From: Corynebacterium halotolerans
Lineage (GTDB): Bacteria; Actinomycetota; Actinomycetes; Mycobacteriales; Mycobacteriaceae
Reading direction: 5' to 3'
DNA: 64,000 nt
NCBI RefSeq assembly: GCF_001056295.1
Contig: NZ_JVMD01000006.1
Span: 186,232-250,231 of the forward strand
The translations under genes were made by a program, and so were the position numbers. Below the pieces are notes generated by a model. It was not told the DNA's origin. It searched no databases and saw only the letters and a list, made by a program, of their open reading frames with translations. Positions 1-7,713 of the stretch are shown piece by piece. The first letter of the stretch is position 1. Every line of letters starts with the position of its first letter.

Positions 1-706
1 CGGCGTCGTAGGCGATGTCCCGCGGGTCGACGATGACCTCGATGGTCGGGGAGTGGTCGAGCTCCTTCAGCTCCAGCGGGGTGAACTTCGCCTGCGCCGG
101 CCCGCGGCGGCCGAAGACGTGGATGGTGCGGGCGGCGTTGGCGGACAGGGCGTCGTGGACGTTGTCGGCGATCTCGGTGGGCAGCAGCTCATCGGCGGTT
201 TTCGCCAGGATGCGGGCGACGTCCAGGCCGACGTTGCCCACGCCGACGACGGCGACTGCCTCGGCGGAGAGGTCCCACGACCGGGCGAACTCCGGATGTG
301 AGTCGTAGAAGCCCACGAACTCGCCGGCCCCGTGGTGGCCGTCGAGATCCGCGCCGGGGACGTCCAGGTCGCGGTCGCCGGTGGCGCCGGTGGCGAAGAC
401 GATGGCGTCGTAAAGCCCCCGGAGTTCCCCGACGGTGACGTCGCGCCCGACGTCCACGTTGCCCAGGAGCCGGACCTCGGGCTTGTCCAGCACGCGGTGC
501 AGGCTCTTGACGATGCCCTTGATGCGCGGATGGTCGGGGGCCACGCCGTAGCGGATCAGGCCGAACGGCGCGGGCAGGCGTTCGATGAGGTCGATGGACA
601 CGGGGTGGCCGGATTTGATCAGCGCGTCGGCGGCGTAGATGCCGGCGGGGCCGGAGCCGACGACGGCGACGCGCAGGGGACGGGATTCGGGTGCGGGAAT
701 GGTCAT
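1..706 (-). CDS. fpr2: Ferredoxin/flavodoxin-NADP+ reductase of the FprA type (partial, C-terminus off left edge)
   Basis: Flavoenzyme that passes electrons from NADPH to ferredoxin. Its place beside cysI suggests it supplies reductant to the ferredoxin-dependent sulphite reductase, as proposed for fpr2 of C. glutamicum. The start is an ATG at 704-706; the protein begins MTIPAPESRPLRVAVVGSG and contains the FAD-binding motif VGSGPAG near residue 15 and the NAD(P) motif GVGNVGLDVARILA near residue 155. About 235 codons are visible and the rest lies beyond base 1. It is divergent from the TSUP permease at 806. The nucleotide sequence is very close to that of the complete paralogue at 12858-14222. 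Confidence is high for the family and moderate for the sulphur-specific role. Confidence 0.9.
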   Translation of the reverse strand, partial: MTIPAPESRPLRVAVVGSGPAGIYAADALIKSGHPVSIDLIERLPAPFGLIRYGVAPDHPRIKGIVKSLHRVLDKPEVRLLGNVDVGRDVTVGELRGLYDAIVFATGATGDRDLDVPGADLDGHHGAGEFVGFYDSHPEFARSWDLSAEAVAVVGVGNVGLDVARILAKTADELLPTEIADNVHDALSANAARTIHVFGRRGPAQAKFTPLELKELDHSPTIEVIVDPRDIAYDA

Positions 707-738
707 GGGTGCCGATCGTGGCCAATCGGCGCGGGAAA

Positions 739-773
739 CGCGGGGTTCGATTCACCGTGACACGAACCCCGCG
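739..773. promoter_or_regulatory. Perfect 11-bp inverted repeat in the fpr2/TSUP divergent region
   Basis: CGCGGGGTTCG at 739-749 is exactly complementary to CGAACCCCGCG at 763-773, with a 13-nt spacer. It lies in the 99-bp gap between the divergent starts at 706 and 806, where it could be a regulator operator (CysR is the known activator of this cluster in C. glutamicum) or a hairpin in the fpr2 5' leader. The assignment to a regulator is inference. Confidence 0.5.
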
Positions 774-778
774 CCGAA

Positions 779-798
779 CAGACCGGCCTGTCTAGTGT
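779..798 (+). promoter_or_regulatory. McbR-like operator overlapping the -10 box of the sulphur operon
   Basis: CAGAC-N6-GTCTA at 779-794 differs at one base from TAGAC-N6-GTCTA, the known binding site of the sulphur repressor McbR in C. glutamicum. The -10-like box TAGTGT (793-798) overlaps the right half-site and ends 7 nt before the ATG at 806, which suggests a leaderless transcript. Repressor binding here would block RNA polymerase. The motif is seen; the regulator is inferred. Confidence 0.6.
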
Positions 799-805
799 TC
801 GGTCC

Positions 806-1708
806 ATGGAAAGAATCGCACTGTTCGCGTTGATCGGCCTCGGGGCCCAATTGGTCGACGGCACGCTCGGCATGGCCTTCGGCGTGACGGCGACGACGCT
901 GTTCATGATGACCGGCACCGGCGCCGCCGCGGCGTCGGCCGTCGTGCACGTGGTGGAGGTCGGCACGACGCTGGCCTCCGGCGCGTCGCACTGGCGGTTC
1001 GGCAACGTCGACTGGGGCCGCGTACTGCGGCTCGGCGCGCCGGGCGCCGCCGGCGCCTTCATCGGCGCCACCTTCCTGTCCGGACTCGACGGCGACACGG
1101 CCAAGCCCGTGACCTCCACGATCCTGCTGCTGCTCGGCCTGTGGGTGCTCATCCGCTTCGCCTTCCTGCCCGGCCGCCCCAATGCCGCGGCCAAGCGGTG
1201 GGGATGGGCGAAGCTGGGCCCGTTGGGCCTGGTCGGAGGGCTTCTCGACGCCACGGGCGGCGGGGGTTGGGGTCCGGTGACCACCTCGACGCTCATGAGC
1301 GCCGAGGCCGACAGTCCCCGGAAGATCATCGGCACCGTCTCCGCCGCCGAGTTCCTGGTCACCGCCGCCGCCGTGGTCGGCTTCCTGCCGCTGCTCCACC
1401 GGGAGTTCTCCGACCATGCGCTGCCGATCCTGGGGCTGCTGCTCGGCGGAATGCTGGCCGCGCCCGTGGCCGCGTTCCTGGTCGGCCGCCTGGATCCCCG
1501 GACGCTGGGCATCGTCATCGGCGGCGTGCTGGTGCTGCTCAACCTGCGGACGCTGTTCGGAACCGTCGGTCCGCTGCTCATCGGCTGGGCGGCCGTCGTC
1601 GTCGCGATCCTCCTGTGGTCGCGCCGCCACGACGCCTTGCCGTGGCGTCGTCGGCGGGTCGAGCTGGCCGCCGGCGCGCGCCCGACCGTGAAAGACCGAG
1701 CCGTCTAG
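806..1708 (+). CDS. TSUP (TauE/SafE/DUF81) family permease, probable sulphate/sulphite transporter
   Basis: Integral membrane protein of 300 residues, hydrophobic almost throughout with about eight predicted helices. It has the two similar halves typical of TSUP permeases, with glycine-rich segments such as GGLLDATGGGGWGPV near residue 145. It heads the sulphur assimilation gene run, 42 bp before cysI. In C. glutamicum the sulphate uptake protein CysZ belongs to this superfamily but sits at the end of the cluster, so here the equivalent gene may have moved to the front. Direction of transport cannot be read from sequence; sulphate import is the likeliest given the neighbours, sulphite export the alternative. 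The ATG at 806 is 7 nt from a TAGTGT box, which suggests leaderless translation. Confidence 0.85.
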   Translation: MERIALFALIGLGAQLVDGTLGMAFGVTATTLFMMTGTGAAAASAVVHVVEVGTTLASGASHWRFGNVDWGRVLRLGAPGAAGAFIGATFLSGLDGDTAKPVTSTILLLLGLWVLIRFAFLPGRPNAAAKRWGWAKLGPLGLVGGLLDATGGGGWGPVTTSTLMSAEADSPRKIIGTVSAAEFLVTAAAVVGFLPLLHREFSDHALPILGLLLGGMLAAPVAAFLVGRLDPRTLGIVIGGVLVLLNLRTLFGTVGPLLIGWAAVVVAILLWSRRHDALPWRRRRVELAAGARPTVKDRAV

Positions 1709-1750
1709 AAAAGCCGTCCACCCGATTTACACACCCACGAAAGCGAACCC

Positions 1751-3424
1751 ATGACCACAGCCACGACCACCCGCCGCACCCGGGCGAAGAAGCCCGAGGG
1801 CCAATGGCTCATCGACGGCCGCGAGCCGCTCAACGACGACGAACGCATCAAACGGGAGGACGCCGGCCTGGCCGTGCAGCGCCGCGTCCGCGAGGTCTAC
1901 GCCAAGCAGGGCTTCGACTCCATTCCCGCGGAGGACCTCGCGCCCCGCTTCAAGTGGATCGGCCTGTACACCCAGCGCAAGCAGGACCTGGGCGGAGAGC
2001 ACACGGGCGTGAAGACCAACGCCGAACTGCAGGACCGGTACTTCATGCTGCGCATCCGCCTCGACGGCGGCCAGACCACCACGGCGGGCCTGCGGGCCAT
2101 CGGCGAGATTTCCCGCGACTTCGCCCGCGACACCGCCGATTTCACCGACCGCCAGAACGTGCAGCTGCACTGGATCCGCATCGAGGACATGCCGGAGATC
2201 TGGGACCGCCTGGCCGCGGTGGGCCTGGACACCCATTTCGGGTGCGGCGACGTGCCCCGCGTCATCCTCGGTTCGCCGGTGGCGGGCGTGGCCGCCGACG
2301 AGATCATCGACGGCACCCCGGCGATCCGCCGCATCAAGGACGAGTACCTGTCCACCGACGAGTTCAACAATCTGCCGCGCAAGTTCAAGTCCGCGGTCTC
2401 CGGCAGCCCGCGGCTGGACGTCACGCACGAGGTACAGGACGTCGCGTTCGTCGGCGTGGACCACCCCGAGCTCGGCCCCGGTTTCGACGTGTGGGTCGGC
2501 GGCGGGCTGTCCACGAACCCGATGCTCGGCCGGCGCCTGGGCGCGTGGGTGCCGCTGGAGCGGGTGCCGGAGGTGTGGGCGGGCGTCGCGCGCATCTTCC
2601 GCGACTACGGGTACCGCCGCCTGCGCACCCGGGCTCGCCTGAAGTTCCTGGTCGCCGAGTGGGGCGAGGAGAAGTTCCGCAGGATCCTGGAGGAGGACTA
2701 CCTCGGTTTCCGGCTCGACGACGGCCCGCCGCCCGAGCCGTGGGAGCGCGACCGGGACCACGTCGGCGTGCACCGCCAGAAGGACGGGGCGTGCTACGTG
2801 GGCGTCAAGCCGATCGTCGGCAGGGTGCCGGGGTCGGATCTGATCGCGCTGGCCGACATCGCGGAGAAGCACGGCGTCGGCCGCGTGCGCACGACCGTCA
2901 TGAAGGAACTCGTGCTCCTCGACGTCGCCCCGGAGCAGGTCGATTCCCTCGTCGCCGAGCTCGACGAGCTGGGCCTGTCGGCGAACCCCTCCGCTTTCCG
3001 ACGGGGCATCATCTCGTGCACCGGCCTGGAATTCTGCAAGTTGGCGCTGGTCACCACCAGAACGCGGGCGATCGACCTGGTCGGCGAGCTGGAGCAGCGC
3101 ATCGGCGATCTGGACGTGCCCATCGGCATTTCGCTCAACGGCTGCCCGAACGCCTGCGCCCGCACGCAGATCGCCGACATCGGGTTGAAGGGGCAGATCG
3201 TCGTCGACGGCGACGGCAACCGGGTGGAGGGTTTCCAGGTCCACCTCGGCGGATCGCTGGGGCTCGACGCGAACTTCGGCCGCAAGCTGCGTGGCCACAA
3301 GGTCACGTCGGCGGAGCTGGGCGACTACGTCGAGCGGGTCGTGCGCAACTTCACCGAGCGGCGCGAACCGGGCGAGCAGTTCCGCCATTGGGTCGCCCGC
3401 GCCGCGGAGGAGGACCTGCGATGA
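1751..3424 (+). CDS. cysI: Ferredoxin-dependent assimilatory sulphite reductase
   Basis: Reduces sulphite to sulphide with six electrons, using sirohaem and a [4Fe-4S] cluster in the cytoplasm. The 557-residue protein has the expected tandem nitrite/sulphite reductase layout. The cluster cysteines are visible as CTGLEFC (near residue 421) and NGCPNAC (near residue 462), the C-X5-C...C-X3-C signature that bridges the cluster to sirohaem. The start ATG at 1751 follows a purine-rich stretch (cgaaagcg). Its stop overlaps the cysX start (ATGA), which indicates translational coupling. The length and lack of a flavoprotein partner (CysJ) fit the actinobacterial ferredoxin-type enzyme, with fpr2 as likely electron source. 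High confidence. Confidence 0.96.
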   Translation: MTTATTTRRTRAKKPEGQWLIDGREPLNDDERIKREDAGLAVQRRVREVYAKQGFDSIPAEDLAPRFKWIGLYTQRKQDLGGEHTGVKTNAELQDRYFMLRIRLDGGQTTTAGLRAIGEISRDFARDTADFTDRQNVQLHWIRIEDMPEIWDRLAAVGLDTHFGCGDVPRVILGSPVAGVAADEIIDGTPAIRRIKDEYLSTDEFNNLPRKFKSAVSGSPRLDVTHEVQDVAFVGVDHPELGPGFDVWVGGGLSTNPMLGRRLGAWVPLERVPEVWAGVARIFRDYGYRRLRTRARLKFLVAEWGEEKFRRILEEDYLGFRLDDGPPPEPWERDRDHVGVHRQKDGACYVGVKPIVGRVPGSDLIALADIAEKHGVGRVRTTVMKELVLLDVAPEQVDSLVAELDELGLSANPSAFRRGIISCTGLEFCKLALVTTRTRAIDLVGELEQRIGDLDVPIGISLNGCPNACARTQIADIGLKGQIVVDGDGNRVEGFQVHLGGSLGLDANFGRKLRGHKVTSAELGDYVERVVRNFTERREPGEQFRHWVARAAEEDLR

Positions 3425-3600
3425 TCCCCGGCCGCACCGCCCACCCGAACCCCAACCGCGCCGCGATCATGCACTGCCCGTACTGCGGCGGCGAACGGCT
3501 GTGGCCCGACGCCGAAACCGATTACGCGTGGCGGTGCGGCGAATGCTGCCGCGTCTTCACCGTCAAACTCCACGGACACACGGAAAGGGGAGTGGCGTGA
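3421..3600 (+). CDS. cysX: CysX small cysteine-rich electron-carrier/zinc-ribbon-like protein
   Basis: A 59-residue protein overlapping both neighbours: its ATG (3421) lies in the cysI stop, and its stop (3598-3600) overlaps the cysH GTG start. It carries CPYCGGE at about residues 19-25 and CGECC at 39-43, a compact four/five-cysteine metal site followed by basic and aromatic residues. C. glutamicum has a small gene at this place, named cysX and regarded as a ferredoxin-like partner of the sulphite reductase. The spacing looks more like a rubredoxin or zinc ribbon than a classical 2Fe-2S ferredoxin. The start is fixed by the ATGA overlap. Position and coupling strongly support a role with CysI; the exact metal is unknown. 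Confidence 0.85.
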   Translation: MIPGRTAHPNPNRAAIMHCPYCGGERLWPDAETDYAWRCGECCRVFTVKLHGHTERGVA

Positions 3601-4277
3601 ACGACGTCCTCGATGACCCCGCAACCGCCCGCCGCCTGCTCGAGCTGGCGCTGGACCACGGCCCCGCGCTGGAGGGCCTGCCCGCCGGCGACATCCTCGA
3701 ATGGGGCGCCGAACACCTGCGCACCCCACTGGCCGTCACGCTGTCCATGCAGGACACGGTGCTCGCGGAGCTGGCGTCGCGCCACGCCCCCGACGCCGAC
3801 CTCGTATTCCTGGACACCGGATACCACTTCCCGGAAACGCTCGAGGTGGCCGCGGCCGTCGGCAAGCGATACCGCAACCGGCTGATCACCGTGACCCCCG
3901 ACGCCGCCGATGCCGTCCCGGGGGACCCCACCGCGTGCTGCGCGCAACGCAAGGTCGAGCCGCTGGCGCGGGCCAAGCGCCCGTACGAGGGCTGGGTCAC
4001 CGGCCTCAAGCGGGTCGACGCGCCGACGCGGGCGCGGACGCCGGTGCTGGAGATCGACAAGACCGGGCGCATCAAGCTCAACCCGCTCGCCGCGTGGACG
4101 GACGACGACGTCGAGCGGTACATCGCCGACCACGGCCTCATCGTCCACCCGCTGACGCGCGCCGGATTCCCCTCGATCGGCTGCGCCCCCTGCACCGGCC
4201 GCGTCGCGCCCGGCGCCGACCCCCGCTCCGGCCGCTGGGCCGGCGCCGAGAAAACCGAATGCGGGCTGCACACGTGA
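3597..4277 (+). CDS. cysH: Adenylyl-sulphate (APS) reductase
   Basis: Reduces adenylyl sulphate to sulphite. The 226-residue protein shows PAPS reductase-fold motifs (DTGYHFPETLE near residue 65), the CC pair in the segment TACCAQRKVEPL, the later CAPC pair, and the C-terminal catalytic ECGLHT. The CC...CxxC set binds a [4Fe-4S] cluster and marks enzymes that use APS directly; the absence of an APS kinase gene (cysC) from the cluster agrees with that. The GTG at 3597 is chosen because it overlaps the cysX stop (GTGA) and follows a GGAAAGGGG ribosome-binding site; a longer in-frame reading upstream would overlap cysX and lose family similarity. High confidence. Confidence 0.95.
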   Translation: MNDVLDDPATARRLLELALDHGPALEGLPAGDILEWGAEHLRTPLAVTLSMQDTVLAELASRHAPDADLVFLDTGYHFPETLEVAAAVGKRYRNRLITVTPDAADAVPGDPTACCAQRKVEPLARAKRPYEGWVTGLKRVDAPTRARTPVLEIDKTGRIKLNPLAAWTDDDVERYIADHGLIVHPLTRAGFPSIGCAPCTGRVAPGADPRSGRWAGAEKTECGLHT

Positions 4278-4309
4278 CCGCCCCGGAAACGATGAAGGAA
4301 AGAGACCCC

Positions 4310-5221
4310 ATGACCCCCGTGAAAACCCGACTCGACCCCCGCCTCGCCGAACTGGAGGCGGAGGCGATCGACATCATCCGGCAGACCGCCGGGCAATTCG
4401 ACCGGCCCGCGCTGCTGTTCTCCGGCGGCAAGGACTCCGTGCTCGTGCTCGAGCTTGCCAAGCGCGCGTTCGCCCCGGCGCCCGTGCCGCTGGAACTGCT
4501 GCACGTGGACACCGGCCACAACTTCCCCGAGGTCATCGCCTTCCGCGACCGCGTCGCCGCCGAGCCGGGCATCACGCTGCGGGTCGCCCGCGTGCAGGAC
4601 TGGATCGACCGCGGCGCGCTCGCCGAACGCGCCGACGGCACCCGCAACCCGCTGCAGACCGTGCCGCTGGTGGAGACCATCGCCGAGCGCCGCTACGACG
4701 CCGTCCTGGGCGGCGCCCGCCGCGACGAGGAGAAGGCCCGCGCGAAGGAGCGCGTGTTCTCGGTGCGCGACTCCTTCGGCGGCTGGGACCCGCGCCGCCA
4801 GCGCCCCGAGCTGTGGGGCCTGTACAACGGCCGCCACGCCGCGGGGGAGAACGTCCGCGTGTTCCCCATCTCCAACTGGACCGAGGCCGACGTGTGGGCG
4901 TACATCGACGCGCGCGGCATCGAGCTGCCGCCGATCTACTTCGCCCACCGCCGCGAGGTGTTCCGGCGCGGCGGCATGTGGCTCGCGCCGGGCGAATGGG
5001 GCGGGCCCCGCGACGGCGAAACCGTGGAGGTCCGCACCGTCCGCTACCGCACGGTCGGCGACATGAGCTGCACCGGAGCGGTGGAATCGACCGCCGCCGA
5101 CCTGCCCGCCATCCGCGCCGAAATCGCGGCGTCCACCCTCACCGAGCGCGGCGCCACCCGCGCCGACGACAGGCTCTCCGAATCCTCGATGGAGGACCGC
5201 AAGAAGGAAGGCTACTTCTGA
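4310..5221 (+). CDS. cysD: Sulphate adenylyltransferase subunit 2
   Basis: Catalytic subunit of ATP sulphurylase, which makes APS from ATP and sulphate with CysN. The 303-residue protein has the PP-loop motif LLFSGGKDSVL near residue 38 and the family sequence LLHVDTGHNFPEVIAFRD. The ATG at 4310 follows AAGGAAAGAGA at suitable spacing; an in-frame ATG at 4292 would give six more residues and would leave that site inside the gene. The stop overlaps the cysN start (TGATG), so the two subunits are translationally coupled. High confidence. Confidence 0.96.
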   Translation: MTPVKTRLDPRLAELEAEAIDIIRQTAGQFDRPALLFSGGKDSVLVLELAKRAFAPAPVPLELLHVDTGHNFPEVIAFRDRVAAEPGITLRVARVQDWIDRGALAERADGTRNPLQTVPLVETIAERRYDAVLGGARRDEEKARAKERVFSVRDSFGGWDPRRQRPELWGLYNGRHAAGENVRVFPISNWTEADVWAYIDARGIELPPIYFAHRREVFRRGGMWLAPGEWGGPRDGETVEVRTVRYRTVGDMSCTGAVESTAADLPAIRAEIAASTLTERGATRADDRLSESSMEDRKKEGYF

Positions 5222-6447
5222 TGACCACCGCACTGCGCCTGTGCACCGCCGGCTCCGTCGACGACGGCAAGTCCACGTTCGTCGGCCGGCTGCTGCACGA
5301 CACCAAGAACATCCTCGCCGACCAGTACGAGGCCGTCGCCGCCACCTCCGTCTCCCGCGGCCACGGCGCCCCCGACCTGTCGCTGCTGGTCGACGGCCTG
5401 CGCGCCGAGCGCGAGCAGGGCATCACCATCGACGTCGCCCACCGGTACTTCGCCACCGGCGCGCGGTCGTTCATCCTCGCCGACTGCCCCGGCCACGAGC
5501 AGTACACCCGCAACACCGTCACCGGCATGTCCACGGCGGAGGCGGTGGTGGTGCTGGTCGACGCCCGCAACGGCGTGGTCACGCAAACCAAGCGCCACGC
5601 GACGGTCGCGGCGCTGCTCGGGGTGCGGCACGTCATCGTCGCCGTGAACAAGATCGACCTGCTCGACTATTCGGAGGACGCCTTCCGGGCCATCGAGCGC
5701 GACGTGCGGTCTCTGGCGGAGCGACTGGGGCTTGACGACGTCCACGTGGTCCCCGTTTCGGCCCTCGTCGGCGACAACGTCGTGGACCGGTCGGAGCGCA
5801 CGCCCTGGTACGGGGGCCCGAGCGTCCTGGAGATTCTGGAGGGCCTGGAGACCGGCGCCGGGCGCGGCGGCGATTTCCGGCTGCCGGTCGAGTACGTCAT
5901 CCGCGACGCCGCGACCGAGTACCGCGGGTACGCCGGGCGCATCGCCGCCGGGTCGGTGGCCGTGGGCGACCGCGTCGGATTGTCCGGCGGGCGCGAGGCG
6001 GCGGTCAGCCGAATCACCGTCGCCGGCGAGGACGCGGAATCGGCTGCGGCGGGGGAGTCGGTCGCGCTGAGCCTCGACGCCGAGTTTGACCTGGCGCGCG
6101 GCGATCTGATCTCCGGCGGCGACCGGCCGGAGGACGTCCGCCGCTTCGCCGCTGTCGCCGTGCATCTCTCCGATGCCCCGCTGTCCGTCGGACGCGTGGT
6201 CGAGGTGCGGTACGGGGCGGCGCTGGTCCGCGGCCGCATCGCCTCGGTGGATGCGCTCATCGACGTCGAGACCGGGGAGCCGACGGGCGTGGCCGATTCG
6301 CTGTCCGCCAACGACGTCGCCGAAGTCACGGTGGAGGTGGCGCAGCCTTTGCCCGTCGAGCGCTACCGCCCCGGCGGCCGCGTCGGGGCGTTCCTGCTGG
6401 TGGAACCGGGTACGGGCGACACGCTGACGGCGGGCCTGGTTAGGTGA
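5221..6447 (+). CDS. cysN: Sulphate adenylyltransferase subunit 1 (GTPase)
   Basis: Elongation-factor-like GTPase that couples GTP hydrolysis to APS formation by CysD. The 408-residue protein shows G1 GSVDDGKST near residue 11, G3 DCPGHEQY near residue 88 and G4 NKID near residue 143, followed by beta-barrel domains. It ends at about the normal CysN length and is not fused to an APS kinase domain, in keeping with direct APS reduction by CysH. The start shares bases with the cysD stop, and the stop overlaps the next gene (GTGA). High confidence. Confidence 0.95.
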   Translation: MTTALRLCTAGSVDDGKSTFVGRLLHDTKNILADQYEAVAATSVSRGHGAPDLSLLVDGLRAEREQGITIDVAHRYFATGARSFILADCPGHEQYTRNTVTGMSTAEAVVVLVDARNGVVTQTKRHATVAALLGVRHVIVAVNKIDLLDYSEDAFRAIERDVRSLAERLGLDDVHVVPVSALVGDNVVDRSERTPWYGGPSVLEILEGLETGAGRGGDFRLPVEYVIRDAATEYRGYAGRIAAGSVAVGDRVGLSGGREAAVSRITVAGEDAESAAAGESVALSLDAEFDLARGDLISGGDRPEDVRRFAAVAVHLSDAPLSVGRVVEVRYGAALVRGRIASVDALIDVETGEPTGVADSLSANDVAEVTVEVAQPLPVERYRPGGRVGAFLLVEPGTGDTLTAGLVR

Positions 6448-7208
6448 CGGCGCTCATCCTCGTCGCGCATGGCTCCCGGCACCCGCGGGCGGAGCCGTGC
6501 CTGGCGGCGCTGGCGGAAGCCGTCGCCGCGCGGGTGCCCGCCGCCGACGACGTCCGCGTGGCGTGGCTGGAACTGGTCGACCCCTCCTTGCGCGACTTGT
6601 GCGCCGAGTTCGCCGGCCGGGGCATCCGTGACGCGGTGGTCGTGCCGCTGCTGTTCACCGGGGCCTTCCACCGCACCGTCGACCTGCCCGCGCAGGCGGC
6701 GGACGCCGAAGCCGCGACGGGGGTGCGGCTGGACGTCCGCGATGGCATCGGCCTCGGCGAAGGCGTGAAGAAGGCAGTGGTCCGCTCCTTCCTCGCCGCC
6801 GCCGACGACCCGCGCGATGATGTTCTGCTCGTCGCGGTCGGGTCGTCGTCGCAGGCGGCGAACGATGCCGTGCACCGCTTCGCCGCCGAGCTCGACGGGA
6901 TGGTGCCGGGCACCGTGCGCGCGGCGTTCTCCGTCGGCGCCGGGACGCCGTCGGCGGCGGAAGCGCTGGGCGGCGTCGTCGCAAAGCACCGGCGCCGGGG
7001 CACCGTGGTGGTGCCCTTGTTCACCGCGCCCGGGCTGCTGTGGGACCGCGTGCGCGACCGGGCCGCCGAGGTGCCTGGGACGACGTGTGCCGAACCGCTG
7101 GGGGAGTTGCTCGCCGACGTCGTCCTCGTGCGATGGCTCGATGGTAATTTCGGCGAAAGAACCCGAGGGAAGGAACGCCCGGCGCCGTGTCCGGCAATGA
7201 AGAGATGA
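6444..7208 (+). CDS. CbiX/SirB-type sirohydrochlorin chelatase (CysY-like)
   Basis: Probable ferrochelatase that inserts iron into sirohydrochlorin to make the sirohaem needed by CysI. The 254-residue protein has two CbiX-like halves; the first opens with LILVAHGSRHPRAEP, carrying the conserved metal-binding histidine, and the second starts around residue 120 (DVLLVAVGSSS). In C. glutamicum the gene cysY at this position belongs to the same family. The GTG start at 6444 overlaps the cysN stop, so it is in the same operon. Cobalt or nickel specificity cannot be excluded from sequence, but the context favours iron. Confidence 0.85.
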   Translation: MTALILVAHGSRHPRAEPCLAALAEAVAARVPAADDVRVAWLELVDPSLRDLCAEFAGRGIRDAVVVPLLFTGAFHRTVDLPAQAADAEAATGVRLDVRDGIGLGEGVKKAVVRSFLAAADDPRDDVLLVAVGSSSQAANDAVHRFAAELDGMVPGTVRAAFSVGAGTPSAAEALGGVVAKHRRRGTVVVPLFTAPGLLWDRVRDRAAEVPGTTCAEPLGELLADVVLVRWLDGNFGERTRGKERPAPCPAMKR

Positions 7209-7624
7209 GCGAAGAAGCGGGAGCCCGGACGGGCGGCACCGCCAGCCGTCAGGTGATGTTGATCTGCTCCGGCATCGCGATCGTCCTGTACTCGCTGTTC
7301 GGGGTTGCGCCGTTGTTCGTCGGGTACCACGTGGTGCTCGAGATGCTCCCCTGGTTGCTCGTCACATTGCCGTTGATTCCCGTCCTCGTCGTGGTGTACC
7401 TGATCATCGCGGTGGTCCGGCGGGCGAAGGCGCCGATCATCGCCGGCGGACTGACCCTCGCCGCGAAAGTGGGGTTGTTCTCCAGCATGTTCGTCTCCGG
7501 TTTGGCGGAGTACGCGGAGCCGATGTTCGAGTTCCTGGCGTTCGTCCCGCTCGTCGGATTGATCGCGATGCTCATGGCGGCCTGGCATTTGCCGACGCGA
7601 CCCAATGTGCGCGAATGCGCATGA
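7187..7624 (+). CDS. Small integral membrane protein, unknown function
   Basis: A 145-residue protein that I do not recognise. A short hydrophilic N-terminus is followed by four hydrophobic segments (about residues 22-44, 46-68, 77-97 and 108-130), so it is probably an inner-membrane protein. The GTG at 7187 lies inside the end of the chelatase gene, with GAGGGAAGGA upstream; an ATG at 7205 is the alternative start. The overlap suggests co-transcription with the sulphur genes, but nothing in the protein shows a sulphur role. It ends in a lower-GC stretch that holds the promoter of the next operon. Confidence 0.7.
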   Translation: MSGNEEMSEEAGARTGGTASRQVMLICSGIAIVLYSLFGVAPLFVGYHVVLEMLPWLLVTLPLIPVLVVVYLIIAVVRRAKAPIIAGGLTLAAKVGLFSSMFVSGLAEYAEPMFEFLAFVPLVGLIAMLMAAWHLPTRPNVRECA

Positions 7625-7641
7625 AATCATTAAATGAAACT

Positions 7642-7660
7642 ACCTATATGATGTTAGGTT
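7642..7660 (+). promoter_or_regulatory. Candidate promoter with operator arms around its -10 box
   Basis: ACCTA at 7642-7646 and TAGGT at 7655-7659 form an inverted repeat whose 8-nt spacer contains TATGAT (7647-7652), a near-perfect -10 hexamer. The site is 54 nt upstream of the ABC importer and sits in AT-rich DNA unlike its surroundings. A repressor bound to the arms would cover the -10 box. The TTAGGTT stretch recalls a DtxR half-site, but the dyad orientation does not match DtxR, so the regulator is unknown. Confidence 0.5.
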
Positions 7661-7713
7661 CCTGTTAATCCCTGAATCATGGGCTTAAAGGGCATCGAAA
7701 CAGGAGGCTGCGC

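Noticed and set aside
1141..3600. An 819-codon open frame on the plus strand across the TSUP and cysI genes
   Set aside because: Its product is Arg/Pro/Gly-rich, typical of an off-frame reading of high-GC DNA; the frames with TSUP and CysI motifs are real. Its last 59 codons are CysX, annotated separately.
7654..7672. DtxR iron box upstream of the ABC importer
   Set aside because: Only the first seven bases (TTAGGTT) match the 19-bp consensus; the rest does not, and the visible dyad has the opposite orientation.
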